From Sneathiella sedimenti (GTDB taxonomy: Bacteria > Pseudomonadota > Alphaproteobacteria > Sneathiellales > Sneathiellaceae): a DNA stretch of 64,000 nt. The notes below the pieces were generated by a model, which worked only from the letters and a program-made list of their open reading frames with translations, had not been told where the DNA came from and did no database searches. A program made the translations under genes and the position numbers. The stretch is taken from positions 806,001-870,000 of the forward strand of contig NZ_JAFLNC010000002.1 of assembly GCF_017313765.1 (NCBI RefSeq), in the 5' to 3' direction. Shown one piece after another: positions 1-8,300 of the stretch (positions are counted from its first letter, which is position 1; every line of letters starts with the position of its first letter).

Positions 1-685
1 GCTGGGTCAGCATTTCCTCCATCGAAATGCCGCGCATGATCCGCGCCATCTCGATCCCGTCGAGGTTTCTCTGCCGCCCGAGGGAATAGATATAGGGCAC
101 CTTTTCCGTCAGCGTCGCAAAATCCCGCCCGCATTCCAGATGCCGGATAGAGGCGTGGATGTCTACCGGCTCCACTGGATAGCCGCCGCTGGTCCCGAGG
201 ATATTGAGGCTCTGGGTCAGTTTCAGGAAATTTCGGAAATCCACCCGGTTGCCGGTCCGTCGTCCGCCATCCATATCCATGGCGTTGGGCGTGCTTGCGA
301 CCATGGAGAAAACAAGATTCTGTCCGCCAATGGCGAGGTCGCACTCGGGGTTGGGGGCATGCAGGGTGAATTCGGATGGCGCGTGCGACATTGCCTCCAT
401 GATGAAGCCGCGATCGAAATAGACGATCTGGGTATCTTCATCGACTTTTTGCCCGGCTTTTTTCAGGATTTCCCGCGCCTTTGGCAGACGGACCATGATG
501 CCGATATTTTCAAGGATTTCCATGGAGGCGTTATGGATATCCTCGATCTGGTCTTCGGACAGAAGCTCGGTGGGCTTGAATGTATTGACGACTTTCTGGC
601 GGGGGAGCTGGGTGAAGCTTGCCTTGACCCGGTGGCCGCGCCGGGAGCGCCGACCGGGAGAGCGTTCATTTCCTGCCGTCATCAT
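1..685 (-). CDS. MttB-family corrinoid methyltransferase (5' part only)
   Basis: The first 228 residues are present; the gene runs off the left edge. The translation resembles the trimethylamine:corrinoid methyltransferase (MttB) superfamily, which moves a methyl group from a quaternary or tertiary amine to a corrinoid protein. Recognisable are a basic N-terminus, an amphipathic helix containing EDIHNASMEILENIGI, and a QNLVFSMVASTPNAMD segment. The start is a double ATG at 685/682 preceded by AGGAG. It lies 26 bp downstream of the DMGDH-like gene, probably in one operon. Most bacterial members lack pyrrolysine and use substrates such as glycine betaine; the pyrrolysine position is outside the window, so the substrate is unknown. 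Confidence 0.8.
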   Translation of the reverse strand, partial: MMTAGNERSPGRRSRRGHRVKASFTQLPRQKVVNTFKPTELLSEDQIEDIHNASMEILENIGIMVRLPKAREILKKAGQKVDEDTQIVYFDRGFIMEAMSHAPSEFTLHAPNPECDLAIGGQNLVFSMVASTPNAMDMDGGRRTGNRVDFRNFLKLTQSLNILGTSGGYPVEPVDIHASIRHLECGRDFATLTEKVPYIYSLGRQRNLDGIEMARIMRGISMEEMLTQ

Positions 686-711
686 AATCTCCTCTTAATA
701 GAGCGGGACGT

Positions 712-3129
712 TTATCCCCGCATCCGTTCCGCCGTCGGATCGAGCAGCGGCTCAAGCACCATTTTCGCGGGTCGCATTTCTCCCAGTATCTCGATTTCGA
801 ACGCGCCGCCGTCCTCGATCATGTCAGGCGGGGTAAAACCAATGGCGACAGATTTCCCGACATAATGGGCATAGCCGCCGGAAGTGACGAAGCCGACAAC
901 CTTGCCGTCCTTCCAGATCGGCTCATCTCCATGGACATCGGCATCCAGCGCCTCGACAACGAAGGTGGAGAGCTTGCGCGTCACGCCCTCCGCCTTTTCT
1001 TTCAGCACAGCGGCCTTGCCGATAAAGTCGGCGGGTTTGTTATAGGCGACGAAGCGATCGAGGCCGGTTTCCTCCGGTGTGTAGTCGGGCTTGAATTCCC
1101 GCATCCAGGAACCGAAGGATTTTTCAAGGCGCAAACTCATCATCGCACGCATCCCGAAGGGCGTCAGGCCAAATTCCTCTCCCGCCTCGGCCAGCACTTC
1201 ATAAAGGCCGATCTGTTCATCGGCAGGGACATAGATTTCATAGCCGAGATCGCCGGTATAGGTGACCCGCTGAACAATGGCATCGGAAAGCCCGACGCCC
1301 ATGCGTTTCACCGCCATAAAGGGAAAGGCTTCGGTCGAGACATCCTCATAAGTGACCTTGGCGAGCAGGTCTCGGGCGCGGGGGCCGGCAATCTGGAGCC
1401 CGATGCGTTTGAGGCTGACATTCTCGATCTCGACGCCTGTCTCCGGCAAATGATCCCAGAACCAGCGAAGATGATAGCCTTGCGCCCCGAAGGAGGCGGT
1501 GAGCTGAAATTCCTCCTCTGCCAGCCTCGCAATGGTGAAGTCGCCAATCAGGCGTCCTTTCGGGCTCAGCATCGGGCTCAGGCTCATGCGGCCGACCTTG
1601 GGCACGCGACCCGCCATGATCATATCGATCCAGTCCGCCGCGCCGGGGCCCGTCACCTTGTATTTTCCGAAGTTGTGGATTTCCGTGATTCCGACTTTTT
1701 CGCGCACGGCCCGGCATTCGGCGCCAACGGCATCAAAGGCGTTGGAGCGGCGGAAGGAAGGTGTCTCCAGTAGCGGCTCTCCTTCCGGTGAGAAGTAGTT
1801 GACCGCCTCCATCCCGTAGGCCTGCCCGAAGACGGCACGCTGATCTTTCCAGATCGAATAGGCGGGTGTTGTCTGGAAGGGACGCGCAGCGGGTAGTTCC
1901 TCATTGGGGTAGGAGATACTGAAGCGGCGCTGGTAATTCTCGGTCACTTTCTTGCGCGCATAGGGACGGGAGCAATAGTCGCCATAGCGCGCCACATCCA
2001 TGGCAAAAACATCACGGCTCGGTTCGCCCTCGATCATCCATTCGGCGAGGGTGAGGCCGACACCGCCGCCCTGACTGAAACCTGCCATGACCGCACAGGC
2101 GGACCAGTAGTTCCTGAGGCCGGGCACTGGCCCGACTAGCGGGTTGCCGTCCGGCGCGAAGGTGAAGGGGCCATTGATCACGTTCTTGACGCCTGCCGTG
2201 CCGAGGACCGGGAAGCGATTGAAGGCGAATTCCATACTGTCCTCGATACGGTCGAGCTTGTTGGGGAGCAGTTCATGGCCGAAATCAAGCGGTGTGCCAT
2301 TCACGCCCCATGGATCGCAGTCCTGTTCGTAAAAGCCAATGCATAGACCGCGCCCTTCCTGCCGGAGATAGCTTTCGCCCTCGGGGTCCATGACATGCGG
2401 ATGCTCGCGCCCCAGCTCGTATATTTCCGGAATATCCTCGGTGATCAGATACTGGTGTTCCATCGGGTGCAGCGGGAGGAAGATGCCGACCATCTCGCCC
2501 AGTTCCCGTGCCCAGAGACCGCCCGCATTGACCACATATTCGGCGTTGATCGTGCCGTCCTTGGTGACGACCTGCCAGCTTCCGTCTGGTTGCGGGTTCA
2601 GTTCCAGAACGGGATTGCGAAGATAAATCTCGGCGCCGAGTTTGCGTGCGCACATGGCATAGGCGTGGGTGGTGCCGGAGGGATCTAGATGACCATCCAG
2701 CGGATCATAGAGGCCGCCGATCACGCCCTCGACATTGGTAATGGGGGAGAGTTCCTTGATCTCCGCCGGCCCGATGATATGGGTATCAAGGCCCATATAG
2801 CGATGTTTCGCTCGCTCAGTTTTGAGGTAATCCATTCGGTCCGGCGTGCCCGCGAGTGTAATGCCGCCCACATGATGCAGGCCGCAGGATTGCCCGGACA
2901 GTTCCTCGAGCTCCTTGTAAAGCTTGATGGTATACCCCTGCAGCGCGGCGATATTGGTGTCGGAGTTGATGGTATGAAACCCGCCGGCGGCGTGCCAGGT
3001 GGAGCCGGAGGTCAGCTCCGACCGCTCAATCAGCGCGATATCAGTCCAGCCGAGCTTGGCCAGATGATAGAGGACGGAACAGCCGACGACCCCCCCTCCG
3101 ATAACGGCTACCTTGACATGGGATTTCAT
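712..3129 (-). CDS. FAD-dependent oxidoreductase with GcvT domain (dimethylglycine/sarcosine dehydrogenase-like)
   Basis: The protein has 805 residues. An N-terminal DAO fold starts with the dinucleotide-binding motif IGGGVVGCSVLYHLAKLG (about residues 9-26) and extends to about 365. A short FAO_M linker follows, then an aminomethyltransferase GcvT domain (about 430-700) and a GcvT C-terminal barrel (about 715-795). Length and architecture match dimethylglycine dehydrogenase and sarcosine dehydrogenase, which oxidise N-methyl groups and pass the C1 unit to tetrahydrofolate. The ATG is preceded by GAGAGGG. It sits between a second FAD oxidoreductase and an MttB-family gene, so a role in stepwise demethylation of a methylated amine is inferred; the exact substrate is not readable. 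Confidence 0.87.
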   Translation of the reverse strand: MKSHVKVAVIGGGVVGCSVLYHLAKLGWTDIALIERSELTSGSTWHAAGGFHTINSDTNIAALQGYTIKLYKELEELSGQSCGLHHVGGITLAGTPDRMDYLKTERAKHRYMGLDTHIIGPAEIKELSPITNVEGVIGGLYDPLDGHLDPSGTTHAYAMCARKLGAEIYLRNPVLELNPQPDGSWQVVTKDGTINAEYVVNAGGLWARELGEMVGIFLPLHPMEHQYLITEDIPEIYELGREHPHVMDPEGESYLRQEGRGLCIGFYEQDCDPWGVNGTPLDFGHELLPNKLDRIEDSMEFAFNRFPVLGTAGVKNVINGPFTFAPDGNPLVGPVPGLRNYWSACAVMAGFSQGGGVGLTLAEWMIEGEPSRDVFAMDVARYGDYCSRPYARKKVTENYQRRFSISYPNEELPAARPFQTTPAYSIWKDQRAVFGQAYGMEAVNYFSPEGEPLLETPSFRRSNAFDAVGAECRAVREKVGITEIHNFGKYKVTGPGAADWIDMIMAGRVPKVGRMSLSPMLSPKGRLIGDFTIARLAEEEFQLTASFGAQGYHLRWFWDHLPETGVEIENVSLKRIGLQIAGPRARDLLAKVTYEDVSTEAFPFMAVKRMGVGLSDAIVQRVTYTGDLGYEIYVPADEQIGLYEVLAEAGEEFGLTPFGMRAMMSLRLEKSFGSWMREFKPDYTPEETGLDRFVAYNKPADFIGKAAVLKEKAEGVTRKLSTFVVEALDADVHGDEPIWKDGKVVGFVTSGGYAHYVGKSVAIGFTPPDMIEDGGAFEIEILGEMRPAKMVLEPLLDPTAERMRG

Positions 3130-3159
3130 GTTTCTGCCCTCTCGTATTTACACTGTCTT

Positions 3160-4464
3160 CTATCCAAGGACGGTGAAGCTGCTGTCCTGGCTGACCTCCC
3201 GGTTGCGCGAAAAAGTGCCCATGGAAAGATCGTAGTCGATATTTTCAAGATGGAAATGAACCGGGTCCCTGTCGTGATCACGGCCCGCCTCGCATTCGCG
3301 GATCAGTTTTTCCATCATCCGCCCGGCGACCGGTGCGTTCTTGAACTGGTTGCCGCTGGTGCCGATGGCGAGGTAAAAGCCGTCCAGACTCGACTTGTCA
3401 TAGATCGGTACCCAGTCGCGGGTCACGTCATAAAGCGCAACCACACCTTTTGTCTTCCGTGGTATACCCAGCGCCGGAAATCGCTGGGCAAGGCGCAAAA
3501 CCTGCGCATTCCATTGCTCGGTAAAGTCTTCGTTGAAATTATCCGGATCGACCCATTCCTGCGTGTCGCATTTCGGGTCTTCTGATCCGATCAGGATATG
3601 GTTGCCAAGCTCTGGCCGGCAGTAGATACCGGCATCGCTGTCGGACAGCACGACGCCGTCGGTCTCGAAGTTAAACCCGTCGGGAGAGGGGACATGGGCG
3701 ACCTCATGACGAAGGGCGCGGGTGGACATTTTCATATCCTCCAGCACCCCGGCCATGTCATTGACCTTGGCGGAATGCGGCCCGGCGACATTGACGACAA
3801 TATCCGCGTCAATCTCAGTCCCGTCTTTCAGGGTGACACCGGTGACGCGGCCTTTCTCCTGGCGGATCGCGCTGACCTCGGCATTGAACCAGAACTTTGC
3901 GCCATGGGCCTCTGCCGCGCGCTGGGCATTATGGGCGGCAAGCTGCGGGTCGCTGACATAACCGCCGCGCGGGAAGAACACGCCCCCCGGAACGCTGTCG
4001 CCCGTCGGTTCCCCAAAGGCCGGATCGTCGGGCCGTTTTACCGGCGCAAACTGGTGGGTGTCGATAATCGGCAGTTTCTCGCGCATCTGCTCCGGCGTGA
4101 GATGGTCATAGGGGCAGCCGATCTTGTCCATCAGGGTGCAGATTTTGCGCATGTAGTCATTATGCGGCGTCTTGACGATCAAGGCGCCCGTATTGTGATA
4201 TTTGATCAGGCCTTTTTCATCCTCCGCCCCGATATAATCCGCCCAGTTCATCCAGTAGAACCACCCCTCATAGGCGAGCGCGCAAGTGTCCAGCGCGGAA
4301 TAATAGGTGCGGATAATGGCGCAGGAAGCGGAGGTTGAGCCGAAGCCGGAGGCGGGCAGGCGGTCGATCGACAGCACCTTGCGACCCGCCTTCGCTAGTT
4401 CATAGGCAATGCAGGCACCGATAACGCCCGCACCAATTATGACGGCATCATACTTGTCGCTCAT
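3160..4464 (-). CDS. FAD-binding oxidoreductase, DAO family (sarcosine oxidase beta-like)
   Basis: The protein has 434 residues and is a single DAO domain with a Rossmann motif near the N-terminus (IIGAGVIGACIAYELAKAG, about residues 9-27). A conserved C-terminal FAD-contacting stretch, YLAIGTSGNQFKNAPVAGRM, lies near 367-386. Family members oxidise secondary or tertiary amines such as sarcosine or glycine derivatives. It is the first gene of a three-gene minus-strand operon, 30 bp ahead of the DMGDH-like gene. The ATG follows a strong purine-rich site (GGGGGAGAG). No separate alpha, gamma or delta subunit genes are present, so it is probably not a heterotetrameric sarcosine oxidase subunit. 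Confidence 0.83.
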   Translation of the reverse strand: MSDKYDAVIIGAGVIGACIAYELAKAGRKVLSIDRLPASGFGSTSASCAIIRTYYSALDTCALAYEGWFYWMNWADYIGAEDEKGLIKYHNTGALIVKTPHNDYMRKICTLMDKIGCPYDHLTPEQMREKLPIIDTHQFAPVKRPDDPAFGEPTGDSVPGGVFFPRGGYVSDPQLAAHNAQRAAEAHGAKFWFNAEVSAIRQEKGRVTGVTLKDGTEIDADIVVNVAGPHSAKVNDMAGVLEDMKMSTRALRHEVAHVPSPDGFNFETDGVVLSDSDAGIYCRPELGNHILIGSEDPKCDTQEWVDPDNFNEDFTEQWNAQVLRLAQRFPALGIPRKTKGVVALYDVTRDWVPIYDKSSLDGFYLAIGTSGNQFKNAPVAGRMMEKLIRECEAGRDHDRDPVHFHLENIDYDLSMGTFSRNREVSQDSSFTVLG

Positions 4465-4780
4465 TGGTAGTCTCTCCCCCTACCGATAGTTCGGAAGTTC
4501 CGTCAACTATTCCACCTGAAAAAGTGCCTATGCAAGCAGAAACTGCTAAATTAGAGGACATTAGTATTAAAAACCGGATGGCATGTCGTTTTCATTAAAA
4601 AGCGGGTCGGCGGGGTATAAATTACTCCGGCCGCTGATCGTTGCATTAAGCCAATCCTCGCAGGATTATCTGTATTCCTTGGAGAGTCGCGGAGAGAATA
4701 ATCCAGAACAGGCTCCCGACAGGCGCAATTTCGTGGCATAATATTCTCATTGAACAGAAGAGTAAGGGGGATGTCGTCAA
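4465..4780. other. Divergent intergenic region between the amine oxidoreductase operon and the bax-like gene
   Basis: About 316 bp separate the divergent starts and must hold promoters for both directions. A weak candidate -10 for the rightward gene is TAATAT at 4739-4744, with a poor -35 (CCCGAC, 4715-4720, 18-bp spacer). No RNA gene, strong terminator or convincing operator was seen. Confidence 0.3.
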
Positions 4781-5695
4781 ATGAAGAAAAGAAAACTGAT
4801 CAAAGTACTGGCGGGAGGGGCCCTCGTCGGCGCTTTTATGCTGGGGGCTGCACTGCCGCTTCGCGCGGAAACAATCACCATGCAGAACTTTGATGAGTTC
4901 TCCAGTTTCTTCGAGGGCAAAGGCTATTCTATAGCGAAATGGAAAGAGGGAACACAGCCGGTTCCACCCTATGTTATCCTTGATATCCCGGAGGAGTGGC
5001 GCAAGAAAGTTGCCCCGGAGTTGCCGGTCGCGGAGAAAAAGCGCACCTTTCTCCGGCTCTCCATTCCGCTTGCCTTCGTTGCCAACCACGCTCTCCGCGA
5101 AGACAGGAAAAAGCTGAAGGCTCTGGAGGAGGATCACGCTTCGGGCAAGGCGCTGTCGAAAGCCGATGAAAAATGGCTTCTGGGGCAGGCCGATAACTAT
5201 GGTCTTGGTGGCCGCGATATCGACGAAAGTTTCTGGCACGAGCTCAAGCATCGGGTGGATATCGTTCCGCCGTCCCTGATTGTCGCACAAATGGTGGATG
5301 AGAGCGGTTGGGGCACATCGCGCTTTGCGGCGGAGGGCAATGCGCTATTCGGTCAGTGGAGCTACAAGGGCGGCATCAAGCCGAAAGAGCAGCGCAAAAG
5401 CAAGGGCAATTACAGTATCGAAGCCTTCAAGACGCCGCTTGCCTCGGTGCAGGCCTATATGCTCAACCTTAACTCTCACGACGCCTATGCGGATTTTCGA
5501 AAAGCGCGGGCAGCCCTACGCGCGCAAGAGCGGGCCGTTACCGGTCCGGATTTGGTGGGCACCCTGATCAGATATTCCGAACGGGGCGAAGCCTATGTGA
5601 AGAATATCGAGGCGATCATGACGCATAATGACCTGCCGCCCCTCGATCAGGCTAAAATTGCCGATGAGAAAATAATGTATGTGACGTTGAAATAG
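4781..5695 (+). CDS. Bax-like glucosaminidase-domain protein, exported
   Basis: The protein has 304 residues. A Sec signal peptide is evident (MKKRKLIK, a hydrophobic stretch, and a likely cleavage after LRA near residue 29). Residues about 150-290 match the glucosaminidase family (PF01832) as in E. coli Bax and the FlgJ C-terminus: IVPPSLIVAQMVDESGWGTS carries the catalytic Glu, followed by NALFGQW and a SVQAYMLNLNSH segment. Such enzymes cut peptidoglycan between GlcNAc and MurNAc. The ATG is preceded by AAGGGGG. It is convergent with the glycosyltransferase gene, with an 11-bp gap. Its target and timing are unknown. Confidence 0.85.
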   Translation: MKKRKLIKVLAGGALVGAFMLGAALPLRAETITMQNFDEFSSFFEGKGYSIAKWKEGTQPVPPYVILDIPEEWRKKVAPELPVAEKKRTFLRLSIPLAFVANHALREDRKKLKALEEDHASGKALSKADEKWLLGQADNYGLGGRDIDESFWHELKHRVDIVPPSLIVAQMVDESGWGTSRFAAEGNALFGQWSYKGGIKPKEQRKSKGNYSIEAFKTPLASVQAYMLNLNSHDAYADFRKARAALRAQERAVTGPDLVGTLIRYSERGEAYVKNIEAIMTHNDLPPLDQAKIADEKIMYVTLK

Positions 5696-5705
5696 CGCTC
5701 AAGGA

Positions 5706-6938
5706 TCAATCGGAGGCAGCGGCCCGGGTCGTGGACATGATCGCCCGCCGTTTATCAACTGCCTTGAAGCGCAGCCGTACAAGCCGGTTCAGGTTTGTCA
5801 GCCCGTCGAGCAGGCCGGGGATAATCACCTCCGACGGCTTCTTTTGCTGCGATAAATGGCGTAGTGCGGTCAGCATGGTATCGCTTGCGCGCTCGCCATC
5901 GTCAACAAGAACGCCGATCAGTCCGGCCTCGGCCGCGCGTGTCGCCCGGATGTATTGCTCAAGGCGGGGAACCGTCCGCGGAATGATGAGCGCCCGCTTA
6001 TTCATGGAGAGCACTTCACAGAAGGTATTGTATCCGCCCATGGCGACAACGGCGGTCGCCTCCTGCATCAGGCTTTCCAAATGGCTGTCGAACGTCACTG
6101 CCCGCACGCGGGGTAATTGCTGTATCCGGTCGCGAAAGCTGGCACGGGTATCCGGCGGCATGAAGGGGCCAAGCACGAACAAGGCGCTGAGTGGGGGTTG
6201 CCGGTCTCCCTCATAGGCCCGGATGACCCAGTCTGTCAGGATGTCGCCATCGCCGCCGCCACCGACCGTTACCAGAACATAGGGCTCTGTCATCTCATCC
6301 AGGATTGCCGGTCGCGAGACTGCGGGTGCCGTGCGCGGCAGATAGCCGGTATAGGTGATTTTCCGTTTGACGTTGGCCGGAATATCCAGGCCCGTCAGGG
6401 GATTGTAGATCTGCTTTACGCCGAAAATCCAGATATCATCATAGATGTCCTCAAGGGCAGGGAGGACATTCTTGCGCTCCCATTCCGGTTCGAGCAGGGC
6501 CGGGTCATCCAGGACATCCCGAAGACCAAGCACGAGATGCGTCCCTGAGGCCTTCAGCATTTCGAGTGTGTCGGTCACTTCCCCTTTCAGGCCATAGGGT
6601 TCCTTGTCGACAATGAAGATGTCCGGATCAAAGGTTTCCGCCGTGTGCTGGATGATGGAGGCGCGCATGGCCAGCGTCTGTTCCGTATCGATATGCAGGC
6701 TGAGAGAGGTGTACTCCCCGTTGCGTAGCTTGATAATGCCGGGAATGCGGACAAAATCGACGCGGGCCTTGAAATCGAAACTGCCGATGATGGGAGAGCC
6801 GGAGAGGATGAGAACCGAGAGGTTCTGGTTCTGCTCCACCAGCGAGTTGGCCATAACCATGCACCGCCTTAAATGGCCGAGACCAAATGAGTCGTGGCTG
6901 TAGATTAAGATGCGTCGCGCGCTATCGACCCTGTTCAT
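5706..6938 (-). CDS. MurG-like (COG4671-type) glycosyltransferase
   Basis: The protein has 410 residues from the ATG at 6938, which follows GGAGG. An upstream TTG would add 26 residues with no such site. The N-terminus RILIYSHDSFGLGHLRR is typical of the GT28/MurG-like predicted glycosyltransferases. The C-terminal donor-binding half contains YVLVTVGGGGDG and AVVAMGGYNTFCEVLSMNKRAL, the loop that contacts the sugar nucleotide. No transmembrane helix is obvious. Family members modify polysaccharide or lipid acceptors, but no acceptor is known here. It is monocistronic; its promoter region is shared back-to-back with the pilin promoter region. Confidence 0.75.
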   Translation of the reverse strand: MNRVDSARRILIYSHDSFGLGHLRRCMVMANSLVEQNQNLSVLILSGSPIIGSFDFKARVDFVRIPGIIKLRNGEYTSLSLHIDTEQTLAMRASIIQHTAETFDPDIFIVDKEPYGLKGEVTDTLEMLKASGTHLVLGLRDVLDDPALLEPEWERKNVLPALEDIYDDIWIFGVKQIYNPLTGLDIPANVKRKITYTGYLPRTAPAVSRPAILDEMTEPYVLVTVGGGGDGDILTDWVIRAYEGDRQPPLSALFVLGPFMPPDTRASFRDRIQQLPRVRAVTFDSHLESLMQEATAVVAMGGYNTFCEVLSMNKRALIIPRTVPRLEQYIRATRAAEAGLIGVLVDDGERASDTMLTALRHLSQQKKPSEVIIPGLLDGLTNLNRLVRLRFKAVDKRRAIMSTTRAAASD

Positions 6939-7205
6939 GTCGGCCTCCGCTAGTTCAGCTTCGCATATACGGGGTAAATGGCGATAGTTCAACTTTATAT
7001 ATCTGTCCTGCGGCAATTACTCGAAGAATAGCGGCTTCCGCGCAACCTAGATGGAAAATAGGACGTGTATAGACGGTAAGAAATCACATAAATGCCAAGT
7101 CTATGATTCAACGAATCTATCTAAGCGAGCGCGAACCTGTTTCGAAATTACAATTATAAATTGCTCAACCTATATATTTAAACACGCTAATGTATTTTTT
7201 GCGTG

Positions 7206-7221
7206 TAAATTACGTAATTTA
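7206..7221. promoter_or_regulatory. 16-bp perfect palindrome in the pilin promoter region
   Basis: TAAATTACGTAATTTA is perfectly self-complementary. It overlaps by three bases the left half of the TTAA-N7-TTAA site. A dimeric regulator site is possible; chance is not excluded in such AT-rich DNA. Confidence 0.35.
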
Positions 7222-7233
7222 ATACCCGATTAA
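7219..7233. promoter_or_regulatory. Candidate CtrA binding site (TTAA-N7-TTAA)
   Basis: TTAATACCCGATTAA matches exactly the full CtrA consensus spacing known in alphaproteobacteria. It lies about 314 bp upstream of the Flp pilin start. In Caulobacter the pilA pilin gene is CtrA-dependent, so the placement is functionally sensible. The distance is rather long and the local AT content raises the chance expectation. Confidence 0.4.
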
Positions 7234-7490
7234 CTATAAATTAGGCAGAAAAATACTGACAAATGTATTAAAATTTTTAATATTAGAAATATCAGTAATT
7301 CAAAAATATGAGCAAAAATAAGCCGGTAACTAATTTAGATATATAATTATCAAATTTAACCGTTTTTTGTAGTGTATTTCGTAAAAATCCGAAATTGAGT
7401 TGAGAGTCATCGGCGAAGATTGAATTTGCCGGAACCAGAAAGAGTGTGTCTTTTCTGACTAAATTCGGACGATAACAATCAATGAGGGTG

Positions 7491-7503
7491 TAGATCTGAT
7501 CTA
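7491..7503. promoter_or_regulatory. Dyad TAGATC-T-GATCTA upstream of flp
   Basis: A 6-bp perfect inverted repeat with a one-base centre, 44 bp before the pilin ATG and therefore near a likely transcription start or 5' leader. An operator is possible; no cognate regulator is recognised. Confidence 0.3.
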
Positions 7504-7546
7504 GCAGAAATTACGCCGGTCTATTTTCGACAGGAGGGGTGAAAAA

Positions 7547-7735
7547 ATGAAAAAATTCCTGAGTGAACTTTTAAAGGATGAAAGTGGCGTCACGGCCGTT
7601 GAGTATGCCTTGATGGCGGCCGCCGCAGCGGCTGTTGTCGGTGTTGCCGGAACGGCATTCTATACGAAGCTACAAACCGCCTTTAATGACATCGATCTTT
7701 CCGGATCCGGCGGTGGCGGCGGCAGCTCGAACTAG
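7547..7735 (+). CDS. flp: Flp/Fap-type pilin
   Basis: The protein has 62 residues and is the structural subunit of the Tad pilus. The prepilin motif is clear: a short basic leader ending in Gly14, then VTAVEYALMAAAAAAVVGVAG, with the conserved Glu at +5 and Tyr at +6 after cleavage by CpaA. The mature pilin is about 48 residues and ends in a flexible Gly/Ser tail (SGSGGGGGSSN). A very strong AGGAGGGG site precedes the ATG, as expected for an abundant subunit. It is first in the tad cluster; a hairpin follows before cpaA. Confidence 0.95.
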   Translation: MKKFLSELLKDESGVTAVEYALMAAAAAAVVGVAGTAFYTKLQTAFNDIDLSGSGGGGGSSN

Positions 7736-7752
7736 ATTTTTTATAACCTGTA

Positions 7753-7783
7753 CCTCCCGGCAGGTCTTCACCGAGCCGGGAGG
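7753..7783 (+). promoter_or_regulatory. Intercistronic hairpin between flp and cpaA covering the cpaA Shine-Dalgarno
   Basis: CCTCCCGGC (7753-7761) pairs perfectly with GCCGGGAGG (7775-7783), leaving a 13-nt loop. The 3' arm contains the GGAGG upstream of the cpaA ATG at 7795. There is no T-tract after it, so it looks like a stabilising or translation-damping stem rather than an intrinsic terminator. Confidence 0.55.
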
Positions 7784-7794
7784 AGTAAGGCACC

Positions 7795-8295
7795 ATGACT
7801 TCTTTTTATCCATTTCTGGCGATAATACTGCTTTGGTTGGCCGCCTATACAGATATGACGCGCCGCCTGATCCGTAACTGGGTCTCTCTCGCGGTGTTAT
7901 TGCTATTTATTCTTTATGCGACATTTACCTCCGTACCGCTCGATATCATGGGGCATATCCTCTGGGCCGGGACGTTGTTTGGGCTAATGCTTGTCGGCTT
8001 CGCTCTTGGCAAGATCGGCGGCGGCGATGTCAAGCTGGCGACAGTTGTCATGCTCTGGGCCGGTCCTGGAGCGGGCCCTGAATTTCTTGTCATAACAGCG
8101 CTTTGCGGCGGACTTCTCGCCCTTTTTATCGTTATTCCAATCCTTCGGATGATTCACGAATGGGCGTCCTCGCCATTTCTGAAATATGGCTTGATGACGG
8201 AAGAGGGCCTTTCTCCCTCCGTGCCGTATGGCGTCGCCATTGCGGCGGGTGGTACCGTGGCGCTTTCCCGCATCCCTCTGCAGGGCATGGGGTGA
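7795..8295 (+). CDS. cpaA: Prepilin peptidase, A24 family
   Basis: The protein has 166 residues and is an integral membrane aspartyl protease that trims the Flp prepilin. The first catalytic Asp lies in AAYTDMTRRLIRN (about residue 19) and the second in the hallmark GKIGGGDVKLATVVMLWAG (about residues 72-90). Four or more hydrophobic segments are visible. Length fits the small TadV/CpaA class that lacks the N-methylation domain. A site AAGG lies 5 bp before the ATG. The stop is 5 bp before the CpaB start, so the two are translationally close. Confidence 0.92.
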   Translation: MTSFYPFLAIILLWLAAYTDMTRRLIRNWVSLAVLLLFILYATFTSVPLDIMGHILWAGTLFGLMLVGFALGKIGGGDVKLATVVMLWAGPGAGPEFLVITALCGGLLALFIVIPILRMIHEWASSPFLKYGLMTEEGLSPSVPYGVAIAAGGTVALSRIPLQGMG

Positions 8296-8300
8296 CCGCG

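Larger units (their letters stand above)
6939..7546. promoter_or_regulatory. AT-rich regulatory region upstream of the tad pilus operon
   Basis: About 608 bp without a convincing gene, strongly AT-rich from about 7080 to 7390 in contrast to the GC-rich coding DNA around it. It contains a perfect TTAA-N7-TTAA motif, a 16-bp perfect palindrome and a second dyad near the pilin gene (listed separately). A 60-codon ORF at 7051-7233 has no good ribosome site and AT-driven composition, so it was not called. Confidence 0.6.

Noticed and set aside
140-865. 241-codon plus-strand frame at the left edge
   Set aside because: It lies opposite the MttB-family gene and the end of the DMGDH-like gene, both with clear homology and ribosome sites.
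7051-7233. 60-codon frame in the AT-rich region before flp
   Set aside because: No ribosome site, composition set by AT-rich DNA, and it overlaps regulatory motifs.
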